NCBI GenBank assembly: GCA_963995505.1
Contig: OZ023193.1
Span: 5,230,521-5,294,520 of the forward strand
Length of the DNA stretch: 64,000 nt
Reading direction: 5' to 3'
Source of the DNA: Hypericum androsaemum
Lineage: Eukaryota; Streptophyta; Magnoliopsida; Malpighiales; Hypericaceae
This document shows, one piece after another, positions 53,718 to 64,000 of the stretch. The notes under the pieces are model-generated. The model was not told the origin of the DNA. It saw only the letters and a program-made list of their open reading frames with translations, and searched no databases. The translations under genes and the position numbers were made by a program. The first letter of the stretch is position 1. Every line of letters begins with the position of its first letter.

Positions 53718-55183
53718 CTAGATCTTTCGCTCCAACCTTCTTTGTTGAGTCTTCGTGAGAGTCGGTCGATGAGACTCCAGACACTTGCCCCCCGAGTGTA
53801 GGTTCGGCTTTCTTCGCATCTCCTTACACACAGGCTTAGTATGATAACTTGGAGACCTTGTAGGCCGATCACTCCTTGTGGGTCGTGTCTCACATAGTTC
53901 TTTTTTTGACCGCAAAAGTTCTTCCTTGGGTACCCAAATCTTGAAGGGCTTCTTTTTTTGGAGAACTCCTTGCTCAATCGCCAATCGAGTGACCACGTCC
54001 CTCTTAACCCACGCGTACTCAGGCGGCCTCTTGCCATTGCTGGCTAATTTTGGCCGTGTTCTTACATCCTTTTCCACACGTATGCACCCACCGAAGCTGC
54101 GTGTGACTTGAGGACACTCCCTGTAATTTGAATCCTTTAACAGTCGAGATTGAGCCAACACGTTAGGCTGTTGCTTCCTCGTATTCTTTCTTGGGTGAGG
54201 AGGAGTTAAAGACTTGGTTTTATCATCCTTTACCTTCTTTGACATGTGCACGTCTTGCCCCCCGGCCGGGATAACTTTGGCCGATGTAGGAGCTTCGACT
54301 ACAATGCTGTAACGTTCCTCATGCCCCCCGGGTGAGATTGAATTTTGACTGATACTCTGACTGTAGGCTTGCACCCCCCCCCCCCCCCCCCCCCACCCCC
54401 CCGGGTGTCTTTCCATTGAGTTAGGACAGAATTGGGCAAGCGAAGGTGGCTCACTGCAGGTAGAATGAAGGGTGACTCAGATCTCTGCAACAAATGACTC
54501 GGCAGAGGCCCTAAAATTCTCTTTGCTAGTGAAGACCCAAAGATTCTCTTAGCCGGTGGAGGCCCTAGGATGCCTTTCGTATTTGATACAACACTTAGAG
54601 TTATCTTGGTTACCGATATGACTTGTGTCGAAAATAACTCTTCCTTTTCCTCGAATGTGGGTATTGCAAGCTTGATGGCTGCGGTGTCGGCCAACTGTTG
54701 ACTTATCGTTTGTACGTCCTCTTCGACAACGGGAAAAGAATATTGTGTAGATTTGGCCAGTTCATGTACGGCCGTCTTAACTCTATTCTTAGAATCATAG
54801 GATTCATAAATGTGAAGAAAAGATTGTGTCGGGAATGACTCTTTCTTTTCCTCGAATATTTGCCTTGCAAGCTCGATGGCCGTGGTGTCGGCCAATTGTG
54901 GACTAGCTGTTTGTTCGACCTCTTGGATAGCCAGAATAAAGTGTTGCATAAATTCAGCTGATTCATGTATCGTTGTGTCAATCTTAATCTCTAAATCGTG
55001 TGAGTCGAAACCTCTTCGGTCTTCAATTTCATATACGCCACTTGATGATACCTCCATTGGGTGATTTGATACAGAGTTGGCTACATGTCTTATCGTAAAT
55101 CCGGCATTCTCAAGCCTTCTTTCCAATTCTTGAATTGCCTCCTCACTAATGGGAACTGACATTAGGTGCTTGAGGTACTTCAT
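53718..55183 (-). pseudogene. Gag-like or accessory protein of the non-autonomous element
   Basis: Two overlapping minus-strand frames (55183-54299 and 54416-53718) make one product split at a G run. The N part has an internal duplication: QLADTTAIELARQIFEEKKE and QLADTAAIKLAIPTFEEKEE about 65 residues apart. The C part is very basic and ends LTKTQQRRLERKI, a motif I associate with the region after Gag in Tat-like gypsy elements. There is also FKIWVPKEELLRSKKEL. No zinc knuckle or protease seen. The role is unknown; RNA packaging is possible. Confidence 0.5.
54374..54402. repeat. C21-A-C7 homopolymer tract
   Basis: 21 consecutive C residues, one A, then seven C. The two coding frames of the element change phase here. 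The length may vary between copies or be a sequencing artefact. Confidence 0.95.
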
Positions 55184-55953
55184 TGCTTTGTGCCATGCAG
55201 TTATGCTCAGGGTTTCATCATAGTCAAACCAAAGGCCTCCAACATGGCTCCTCCTCCTGTAATCAACTCTCTCGATAACTCTCCCGACAAGATAAATATA
55301 ATCAATCGATTCACAATCAAAATAATAGTTATAACTAAATCACCTTAAAACTTTTTCATAGGCCGCCTCAATAGCCTCTCGATTGTCAACTTCGAAACAA
55401 AAAATACGCCACAACCTTTCCTTCATGGTCATCAGATATGCCATCTTTTCAGATTAACTAACCTTCAGTATTATGAACGTAAATTTCTCGTCCAAACTCT
55501 GATTAAAATGAACTTGGTATTTCCAGAAAGCCAACAGATAGATCTTTAATTTTTTATGAAATAACCATCTCCTAATTTGGTAAAAAAAAAGACCAAAATG
55601 CCCTCCAAGGCGACTGGGTTTTTCAATCATACAAATTGATTAGTTTTTGGTATTTTGGTCGTATCTTCCTGGTACAAACTCTGATTTTGGCGTTCTTAGT
55701 ATCCAAAGAAAGAGGAAACAACGATCTTCAAATTTAGTGAAGAAAACTTCTTGAGATTCGGCTCCAAAAAGGGCCGAAATACCCTCCAAAACCAACTAAC
55801 CTCGCTGGACGTCTTCTTTCAGCACAACTTTTGATCAGTTTCATCCCTTTTGAGGAAGGACTCGAAACCGTATGTGGAAACTTGTGTGTTTTGATGCAAC
55901 AATCACTCTTCTCAGACGCCCTCCTTAGTTCCACCGAGCGTGCCAAAAATATA

Positions 55954-56139
55954 TTGCGGATAAATTGTGGTAAAACGTCGAAAATAATCTTAAAGACGGG
56001 TCCAGAGTGGTCATCCCAAGAGCGATTCAAACGAAAGGGAGAAACAATGAAATAGGGGGTGAGAGAGGAGAAGAAAGAGAGTGAGGAGGAAAGATTTTAT
56101 TGATAGGGATAGGAGAAACACATAAAAGATAAAAGCTAC
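55954..56139 (-). repeat. Truncated 5' LTR of the non-autonomous element
   Basis: Matches the first about 190 bp of 52616-53398, including AAATTGTGGTA, GGGGGTGAGAGAGGAGAAGA and TTTTATTGATAGGGATAGGA. It is cut at 56139 by the LTR of the next element. The end base pair has changed from TG to TA. A primer-site-like TTTTTGGCACGCTCGGTGG lies just inside on the minus strand. Confidence 0.85.
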
Positions 56140-57390
56140 TGTTGCGAAGAAAGTGGGTACAAGAACGTCAAGACTACCCGAGATGGATCCGGAGTGGTCT
56201 TCCCAAGGTCGGCCTAACGGAGAGGGTAAAAAAAGAGCTAGACTACGAGCTACGAGCTAAGGAAACGATAAAGAGTAAATAAGTTTGTTTGTTGTGTTGG
56301 TGATGTCCGTTCTCTCGCCCGAGCCCTCCTTATATAGAGTGCCTTGACCTAACCTCCACACCTTCACAATAGGAAATCATAAACCGCCTCCAAGACCTTC
56401 GGCTCCAAGTCTCAATCCCGAGAGATCCGCTTCAAATTATTTGTTCCTAACATGACAGGATCCTTTCGGCTCAATACAAGCCGTCTTCCTTAAATGAGCA
56501 AATCCCATCCTCGGATATGAAGCTTTCAAAATGTGACGACCAAGCGATCGCGGCCTAAAGAGGAACTTACCAAGTCTTGCCAAATATTGAGAATCTCGGC
56601 TCAAGTTAGGAAAATATAGATCGTTTTGACCTTCTCGAATCTCCCACGCAAAATCTTGACTCAAGTCCGTCATCGCCCAAGACGGACATCTCGTCAGGCC
56701 CAAAGTGAATCTCAAAATGGGCTCAAGCTAGAGGCCTCCTCAACCAAAGTGGACCTATTCCCAAAATTGCCTTCCCGCCTACGAAGGTCAAATGAGCTTC
56801 CCGCTCGGGTCCAAGTTGGCTTCTCACCTTCGACTTCTTGCCTTAGGATCCTCGCTCATCTTCTCACCTTAGGCTTCCCGCCTTAGGCTTGTCACTCGGC
56901 ATCTCGCCACTCGGCCTCTCACTCGGCTTCTCGCCACTCGGCCTCTTGCCACTTGGCCTCTCGCTTTAGGCCTCTCGCTTTAGGCCTCTCGCTCAGACTT
57001 TTTCCACTCGGCTTCTCGCTTTAGGCCTCTCACTCGGCCTCTCGCTCGTGCCTCCTACCGGCCTCTCGCCTATTTGAGTCGAACGAGTTTCTTGATAGGA
57101 CTCGGCCATGTGAGAAGAGTCCTCGCTCGGTCTCGCCTATGCGGGCGAGAGGGGCCTCTAGCCCGGGCTCCCCGTTAGAGAGAAGAGCCCTCGCTCGGTC
57201 TCGCCTATGCATTCGAGAGGGGCCTCTCACCTGGGCTCCCCGTGAGCGAGAACAGCCCTCACTCGGTCTCGCCTATGCGGGCGAGAGGGGCCTCTCACTC
57301 GGGATCCTCGTTCCGACGAGCCCGAGCCAATTCCCGCACATCCAGATATAGATCGTCATCACTCTGAGACATTAATTTCGTTCTCCAACA
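56140..57390 (-). repeat. 3' LTR of the Tat-like element
   Basis: 1251 bp; minus-strand start TGTTGGAGAACGAAATTAAT, end CTTCGCAACA. A degenerate run of CTCGGCCTCTCGC words fills 56880-57065. Three 68-bp units follow (57121, 57189 and 57257), each with CTCGGTCTCGCCTATGC. Confidence 0.85.
57121..57312. repeat. Three 68-bp tandem units in the LTR
   Basis: Starts at 57121, 57189 and 57257; shared text CTCGGTCTCGCCTATGC and GCGAGAGGGGCCTCT with a few changes; the last unit is shorter. Confidence 0.9.
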
Positions 57391-58318
57391 ATGCCCCCCG
57401 CACGTCGATAGTTTGAGGCGTCCATTCCGAGAAATGTTGACGTGTTTCCCTCTAAATTTTCAAGCTAGGGTCAAACTTGACTCCTTTGAATTTCAAACTT
57501 CCCTCTTTGACTTGGTGGGCCCCAAAGATAACATTGACTTAGCCTAAAGAGAACAAAGCCTCCCATTCTCTTCACATTCTCACCACTCTTCATTTCCCAA
57601 CATCCACCATGGAAATCAAAGCTTAGCCTCCATTTTTTATCTGTTAACAACTCTAACTAGAATTTGAATCACTCCTTCATTTCCAAAGTTGCCAAGGTGT
57701 GTTTAATCTTCAAATTGAGTTTCCTTCCCTTTTCCATTATGATTGTAAAGAAGAATATGAAAGTAGCTCACTTCTTGGTCAAATCTTACAACTTGTAGGA
57801 AGACTTATTTGCCTTGGACTAGAGTTGCCCTCCACCTTTTGGAGGCTTGCAAATCCCTTGTAATCCTTTTGGCTCGCTTCTAACTCCCCTTCAAGGTATG
57901 TTTCCAAGCTTTAACACTTGCACACTAAGTGTTTGTGAAAATGCCAAACCCATCATTTTGCACTTCTAGGAGAATGCACCATACGAGCCTTACTTTCCAT
58001 CGCGAACCAATGTCGGTTCACCAATTCCTCTATGCACTTCGGATAAAAGCTTGACATATCTCGCCTAGGTAGATTCGGCCATAGTGACCCGAGTTGGGCT
58101 CGACCGAACGGCCCACGAGGAGCTTGGTCTCCCTTGCTCAACTCAAGGCGAGAAAACACTCACACCGGTAGGCTTCGCCCACTAGGTCCGAGGCGAGAAA
58201 GTACTCTCGCGGGTAGGCTTCGCCCGCTAGGTTCGATAATCCAAAATGATCAAACAGGTGTTCCCACCATCCTTTTAACACCGTCTTTGCTAACCCTTGT
58301 TTGTTTAATGATGCTAGG
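57391..58318. other. Region between LTR and antisense gene
   Basis: Contains the polypurine tract at 57391-57404 and probably the promoter and leader of the antisense gene. From 58140 to 58240 two near-repeats of GGCGAGAAAR-ACTC and GGTAGGCTTCGCCC occur. No other coding region is evident. Confidence 0.45.
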
Positions 58319-61300
58319 ATGATCATGCCAATACCTCCTGATATCGAGAAGGAAGAAAAGCGCTCCTCCAACGTCCTCATCACATCCACCCTTGGAGAAA
58401 GCTACCCGGCCGATGATACCTCTCAAGACAAAGAAAATCGAGTACTTGGACCCACGATTACCAACGTTGAGACCTTTGAAGATTTCCTTCCGGTCCATTA
58501 CCGTGACGTGCATCTCTTTCAAGGCGCTCCTTTCAACTTATACTTTTGGAACAATTGTAACGGGTACCGCGGATGGCCTACACCCTTCCAAGAGTTCGAG
58601 AGTTGGCATGCCGTTCTGAAATAATTCCACCAACCACAATGGGACCAAACTGGCATCAGCCCACTCTTGTCCCTCTGCGCACACCGCATTGAGTCATGTC
58701 GTCCATTACTCGACACATTGCTTCTTTATTGGTGTCCTAGTGCCAACGTGTTTCTTTTTCGCTCTGGTAAGCTACCCTTAACATAGATGATTCTTCTTCG
58801 CCCTCATCAAGCTTCTTATCCATCTTATCTCCCCTTGTAGGAATGAGGACTATCACACTATACGATATGGCTACCCTTTTTGGCCTTCATCCCGATGGTG
58901 AACCGATCCTCCCGTCTACCCCAGTGTCTGACGCCAATGGCCGGGTACGGCATGAGGCCAATAGGCCAGTAGCAAATGGTTTTCCCGCCTATGTCAAAGC
59001 CTATCGACTATGGGATGACGATCCTCGAAGAGAACCCAACCCTGTCACCACTGCGAACGCAAGTGCCCCTGATTATGCGCCTGGCGATGAGTTTTGCCGT
59101 AGAGACGAGCATACGGCCTTCTTGCTCCTTTGGATTACCCGCTACATTACCTGCCCATCTTCCAAACGTGTGTCAAATGAATACTTCAACTTAGCCGCTG
59201 CACTAGCCGAGGGACGGAAAATGGCAATGGGGCAATTCATCCTCTCTCATATCTACGACCAGATGGCCATCTTTATCAACACTTATCGATTGAAGAGGAC
59301 TTTCACCGCCAACGGTCCCTTATAATGGATAGTCGCCATATGGTGCCTAGCTTACTTTCCCGAGTTGACACCTTCACTCTCTACATATGACAGGTCATTA
59401 CCTAGCTACGGCCGCCATCTTCTCCGGGCTCGCGTAAAGAAACCCACGAAAGGTTTTCGTCCCTACTTCCGGGCCTTCAACAAGGATCGTAGCGGTAATC
59501 AAACTTCTCCACTTCTTCATGCGACTTGCCTTCCTAACTTCCTCAATTTCTCTAACGTGACTCATAGCACCGATGCTTGGAAGAGCATACTCACCGCCCG
59601 AGACCTTATTAGTGGAAGTTGTCCTGGGAGGATGGTCGTAGCACCCTACAATCCTCACTTTGCCGCTGAGCAGCTAGGTCTCATCCAAGGGATTCCGTTC
59701 CCGACCAACTACCTTCTCAATGGACACCGAGCCGACCGAGGCTCACATCAATGGGAAAAGGTGGAACTTTCCCTTGCGGCAAACATTTACCTCTTACACC
59801 GAAGCACAATCAGCTGCTTCAACTTCTCTTCCGGTCGTTCTCCCGCCTTCGCGGCTTGGTGGGCGACACTCATGTGTTGGAAGGCTAACGACAAGCAACT
59901 AACCGGGGCCTTCACCTTCTTCAAAGATACACCTCCAAAGGTAGACACTATTCGGAGGCTCGGAAAAACTCCTTCGAGAAAGAAGCAAAAGGTCGACTAC
60001 TTGGTAGCGAGTGACCAGGCGGGCATTTCGACGTCTCCCTCCAAGGCCGATGATTCTGGCCTACTAGATGACGGTAAGTCTCTTGACTCTTCCGACTACC
60101 ATGTTCTTTACTTGGCGATTTCAAACATCCTTCTCTTATTGTATAGATGACGTCCTCCGGCCAGACTTGTGGGATACCCTTCTTCTTCATCCGAAAAGGT
60201 AAAGATTAACTTCAGGAACTCACTCGGTATGAATCAAGTTTTCCTAAAGTCTGTTCTCATCATCTCAGGATTCATCACCTGAGGCATCTCCCGCACGAAT
60301 CGACCCTACTACGGACCCTGAGTCCACCCGTGTCATCTCTCCTTCAAGGCTCAGAAGAAATCCTCTGCATCAGAGTCGCCTCACTAGCATTATGAACTCT
60401 GCACCTTTAGACGATGAAGCCGAGTTTCAAGCAATGCTTGATCCTGTTTATTCCCCTGGCTATACTTCTTCGCCTCCAGCAGCACGTTCTTCAACCAGCA
60501 ACATCTCCTACACCGAGATGACCAAGATCGAGCGGGCGCCGGGCCTGACACGTCCCGCTCCTCGGGATGATCCTTATCCCACAGGTGAGGCCATGCACGC
60601 CTCCACATCTATGACCATTACGCATCATCAGACCACCTTGGATGTCGCACATCCTCCGACGCCTTCGACCATTGCTCCGCCTCCTACGGCAAGACCATCA
60701 TTGACACCTATCGTTGCTCCACCTCCTCCTATACCTCTGATCGACACCTCCGAGCTGGTAGGTGTCTTTTCCAGCTTTGTTTTTTTTTAATGTCTTATCA
60801 CTCTATTGGGTCACACTTGTTATTCCATGCTAGGCATTCTACGAGAGCATAGGATTCACCATAGACGAGTTGATCAACCCCCCGATCACTCCAGCTTTGC
60901 TACCTAAAGTTCTGACATCCGCATGTGCCAACATAGAAAAAGACAAGCAAAGAGCCAACTTGATCTGTTACCTTTATGACCTCAAGAGCCAGACGGTAAG
61001 CACTATGTTTTTAGAACCTCCAGCCTATGCATATGCGGCCCTTGAGTACTTGATAAACCACGGGCCATCCACTGGCAACCAACCTGCTCCCATTCGCAAG
61101 CTTCACGCCGACTTTGCCCGTGTTGTCCACTGGTAAGCTCTTTTATATTCGCTTTTCTCCCCACCACCTTAATTGAACCTACTCTTAACACTTGTTTCTT
61201 TACACGTATCAAAGAAGCGAAAGGTACGTTGACTCCATCCATTGCATTGAGTAAAATGCGGAAGCTTATACTAGGACCTTCGCAGAGACCCAGAACAACA

Positions 61301-61713
61301 TGGTGTCAAGGGTTGCCGAGTTCTGACTGGTTAAGGCTGAAGAATTTGAAGCTGCACAGATGGTTACCGCTCGGGCTGAGACATCAAACCGAATCCGAGC
61401 TGAGATTGCCCGCCTTCAACAGAGCTTGATCCAGGGTGACTCCGAGTACCGGGGGTCACAAGACGAACTTGCCCGTGTGAGAGAGAGAAGGATAGCCTGT
61501 CATCAGGCTAACATAGAGTACGGGACAACCGTCTTCAAGAGTGCTAAAGGCAAATCCGAACTTGCTGATGCACTACTAGGACAAGAGAAGAACGCTTACG
61601 CTGATGATCGAGTATTTATTGATGCCGCTCGAGAGCTAGTAGACGAAGCGATCTCTTGCCTTTCTGAACCCGATGTTGGTGCCACCCTATCAGAGAGTAA
61701 TGGACGGGCATGA
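58319..61713 (+). pseudogene. Spliced antisense gene with plant mobile domain inside the Tat-like element
   Basis: Exon 1 (58319-58766) reads MIMPIPPDIEKEEKRSSNVL, then HLFQGAPFNLYFWNNCNGYR. An intron with GTAAGC...TTGTAG borders follows. Exon 2 (58841-about 60073) opens MRTITLYDMATLFGLHPDGE, the signature of the plant mobile domain (MT[IV]TL-x-D-[VM]-x-x-L-x-GL-x-x-DG). It continues EHTAFLLLWITRYITCPSSK and LAANIYLLHRST. Later exon-like pieces (60269-60770, 60833-61135, 61210-61713) are proline- and threonine-rich, and the last is a coiled coil (TARAETSNRIRAEIARLQQS). In-frame TAA stops occur at 58622 and about 59323. Phases of the later introns do not fit, so this copy is decayed. Plant mobile domain proteins include host MAIN/MAIL1 and transposon-borne forms; the role in the element is unknown. 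Confidence 0.72.
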
Positions 61714-62053
61714 GTTCGACCTCCTGGAGCTCTCCGATCCCGCTGGCTTGAGTAGCTTTTTGTGTTAGGGATCTTTTGAACTGTCATATTTATTATCTAC
61801 CTAACTTTCACGTATGTACACTCGGTCCTATTGAGACCGTATGCTAGGCTTGAGTGCGAAACATGATTTTGGTGGCCTTCGAAGAGGCTGATGAAGTAAC
61901 TTAACCTTTGTTGATCTTCACCATTGACCATTAACCGACCAGACACATCATCAAGTTACATGTATGACTGGTTCCATCTGAAAACGTAAAGAACTATCGT
62001 CATAGTCTATATTGACTAAGTGCGATTCTACTGCAAACCCATCACCGGCTAGG
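61714..62053. other. Convergent gap between antisense gene and pol
   Basis: 340 bp that probably contain the 3' ends of both transcripts. No feature identified. Confidence 0.4.
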
Positions 62054-63640
62054 TTACATCTCTCGATTATAAGTTCGTGCATAATCTTCAAATAGAAGAT
62101 TAACCACACCCTCCCACATGCTAGGCCGGTACCTCTTCAGGTAAAGTCCATTTATCGGGCGCTCATGAACTTCACCGTTGACGTCAGCAAGTCGATAGGA
62201 TCCATTCCATAGCACATCGTACACCTCGAATGGTCCTTCCAAGTTTGGCAACCACTTTCCAAGCTTGGGGTCTTTGCATCCCAGTGGGAGAATAACCTTC
62301 CACACCAGATCCCCTCTCTCGAAATGCTTTTCTCGGACCCGCTTGTTGTAGGCTTTCTCTACAGTCTTCTTCTGCTAGACGATCGCGTCCAATGCCCTTA
62401 GCCTTTCTTCCGGAAGATCTTCAAGCTCAGCCAACATAGCCGAGTCATAATCAAGTCGGGAGAGGTTTGCCTGCTCGGCCCTCCTCAAGGATCGGACCGT
62501 CATTTCCAATGGTATCATAGCATCGTGTCCATAAGTAAGAGCGAACGGTGTCATTCCAGTGGCACCTTTCTTTGTAGTGCGGAACGCCCACAACGCCTCT
62601 AATAGAGCAAGATGCAACATTCTGGGTCGCTCTCTCACCATCTTCTCTGCGCATACTTTCAATACCTTATTGGTAGCTTTCGCTTGACCGTTGCCTTGAG
62701 CATTATAAGGCGTCGAGTGGCTGATTCGGAAGCCCATATCTCTAGCAAACTTTTGGATCTCATCTCCAGTGAACATAGTAGCTTGGTCTGTCGTGATCAT
62801 CTCCGGTAACTCGAACCTATGAATGATGTGTTCTTTAAAGAACTGGATCACCGTCTCTTGATTCACAACCTTCATTAGGACTGCCTCCACCCACTTTGTA
62901 AAATAGTCAGTGGCTAGTATGATGAAGGCGTGACCCTTGGTAGAAGCGGGATGGATCTTCCCTATAACATCAACTGCCCAGCCTCGAAATGGCCAAGGCT
63001 TTACTACGGGATGAAAAGCGTCAGCCGGCGAGTGTTGAACTTGTCCATATCTTTGGCATTCTTGACAACCCTTTGCATAATTGATGCAGTCATTTGCCAT
63101 ACCTGGCCAAAAGTAGCCGTGACGATGCATCAACCATCTCATCTTGATGCCTGATTGTTGTGCTCCACATATGCCTTCATGGACCTCTGTCATGGCTAGC
63201 ATAGCTTCTTGTGGACTTGGGCAAACCAGAAGTAACCCGTCGATGGTCCTTCGATAGAGGGTGTCATTGATGAGCTCGAAATGAAGAGCCCTTATCTTTA
63301 AAGCCTTGTCAGAGCAAGAGCTTGGGTCCTTGAGGTAGTCGATGTATTCCTGTCGCCAGTCTCGGTCGAGTTGTAACAAAGCAATCTCGACCATCGGGTT
63401 AAGCTCCTCTAATGCCGAGGTCGACCTGACCTTCACCGGTACGAAGTTGAATTTGGTGAACGCACGAAAACCGGACCCGGTCTGTGCCAACTTGTTGGCC
63501 TCCATATTTTTAGTGCAGCTCCTTCTTATTTCGAGGAGGTTCGGCTTGCTGAATTGCCTTGATCTTGTTCTCATCGATCTCGATGCCTCGCTTGTGGACA
63601 AGAAATCCCAAGAAGTTCCCTGCGGACACTCCGAACGCAC
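62054..63640 (-). pseudogene. Gypsy integrase and C-terminal tail
   Basis: The minus strand carries ANKLAQTGSGF and the end of the RNase H-integrase linker (DWRQEYIDYLKDPSSCSDKA). The zinc-binding HHCC follows (HEGICGAQQSG, GCQECQRYG). The catalytic core has AVDVIGKIHPASTKG, FIILATDYFTKWVEA, ITTDQATMFTG and YNAQGNGQAKATNK. The frame reaches a stop near 62375. The tail resumes at 62305 as WKVILPLGCKDPKLGKWLPN and GSYRLADVNGEVHERPINGL, the usual end of plant gypsy Pol. Integrase would insert the element cDNA. Confidence 0.9.
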
Positions 63641-64000
63641 ACTTTAACGGGTTCATTTTGAGCTGGTGTTTCCGCATCCTCTCAAACGATGCCCGCAAGT
63701 GCTTCAAGTGTTGGGCGTGATCATGGGACTTGACCACCACATCGTCGATGTATACCTCCATAAATTTGCCGACAAAATCCGGAAAGATCAGGTGCATCCC
63801 CTTTTGGTAAGTAGCTCCGGCGTTCTTGAGTCCAAAGGGCATAACTACCCATTAAAAAATCCCGATAGACCCTGGACATCTGAATGCTGTCTTATGAACG
63901 TCCTCCTCGGCAAGATAAATTTGATTGTAACCCGAATGACCGTCCATGAAGCTCAGTACTTCATGCCCGGCTGCCGCGTCGACCAACATATCTGCGATGG
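63510..64000 (-). pseudogene. Gypsy reverse transcriptase (partial; runs off the window)
   Basis: The minus strand shows EVLSFMDGHSGYNQIYLAEE, a TAA stop near 63863, then VVMPFGLKNAGATYQKGMHL and the catalytic EVYIDDVVVKSHDHAQHL. It continues to NFLGFLVHKRGIEIDENKIK and PRNKKELH. The thumb and all of RNase H that should follow are absent. The sequence passes within a few codons into the linker before integrase, showing an internal deletion in another frame. Confidence 0.9.

Larger units (their letters stand above)
52616..56139 (-). mobile_element. Non-autonomous LTR element lacking pol
   Basis: On the minus strand: a truncated 5' LTR (56139-55954), an open frame of about 490 residues split by a homopolymer, a polypurine tract (CGTGTGAGGGGCAT) and a complete 3' LTR (53398-52616). 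There is no integrase, RT or RNase H. The element at 56140 has inserted within its 5' LTR. LTR ends and tract resemble those of that Tat-like element, so the two may share machinery. Confidence 0.8.
56140..64000 (-). mobile_element. Ty3/gypsy element of Tat-like type, 3' portion
   Basis: On the minus strand the window shows RT, integrase and its C-terminal tail. There follows a large region holding a gene on the opposite strand, a polypurine tract (GTGCGGGGGGCAT) and the 3' LTR at 57390-56140. RT before integrase defines Ty3/gypsy. An extra antisense gene between integrase and 3' LTR is a known feature of Tat-lineage elements. The 5' half lies beyond the window. Nonsense codons and a pol deletion make this copy defective. 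Confidence 0.85.

Noticed and set aside
57121..57312. CRISPR-like direct repeats
   Set aside because: The units are contiguous 68-bp tandem repeats in an LTR of a plant retroelement, without spacers or cas genes.

Overview
The window is nuclear DNA of a flowering plant, most probably a eudicot; I cannot name the species. The signs are spliced genes with GT-AG introns, an F-box gene family, plant-type Ty1/copia and Ty3/gypsy (Tat-like) retrotransposons, L1-like LINEs, hAT and Mutator-like DNA transposons, and A+T-rich spacers. More than half of the sequence is transposon-derived, much of it nested.

Host genes. One intact F-box gene lies at 48751-50064 (+). A decayed paralogue is at 481-1774 and a roughly 100-bp relic at 24032-24133. 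Its upstream region also recurs, diverged, at about 20160-20660 and 31240-31520. A DRG-type GTPase pseudogene lies at 32386-34220 (+); it has lost its P-loop exon, and its 5' region is duplicated at 45805-46241. A spliced gene of unknown function (38356-34538, minus) converges on it. That gene has a 34-residue repeat inside its first recognisable exon, three related exons, and a C-terminal membrane segment. A lone exon resembling the B-block subunit of TFIIIC is at 3059-3181.

Layout. 1-7.6 kb: LINE tail, F-box pseudogene, TFIIIC exon relic, a hAT-like MITE and an LTR-like repeat. 7.6-16.2 kb: complete but dead copia element (minus) with TSD GAAAG and an extra reading frame upstream of gag. 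16.9-19.4 kb: short gag-protease-only LTR element (+) with TSD GTTTT. 19.4-24.4 kb: remains of an F-box unit and an LTR-like repeat. 24.4-30.3 kb: second copia element (minus), TSD ATTAT. 30.4-38.6 kb: MITE, DRG pseudogene, repeat-containing gene. 38.6-44.4 kb: LINE interrupted by three DNA transposons, one of which carries a further LINE insertion. 44.5-45.2 kb: large inverted repeat. 45.8-50.1 kb: duplicated DRG 5' region, a Mutator-like element with a 9-bp TSD that appears to carry a 5-formyltetrahydrofolate cyclo-ligase exon, then the intact F-box gene. 50.5-64 kb: LINE tail, solo LTR, a non-autonomous LTR element, and a Tat-like gypsy element inserted in that element's 5' LTR and running off the window.

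Biology. The recurring order of upstream blocks suggests a tandem segmental array (F-box unit plus DRG 5' region) later broken up by transposons. The observations most worth following are the probable Pack-MULE, the 240-bp-arm hairpin, the repeat-expanded membrane-anchored gene, the spliced antisense plant-mobile-domain gene inside the Tat element, and the unexplained pre-gag reading frame in the first copia element. All homology calls come from reading the sequence by eye; no database search was possible.
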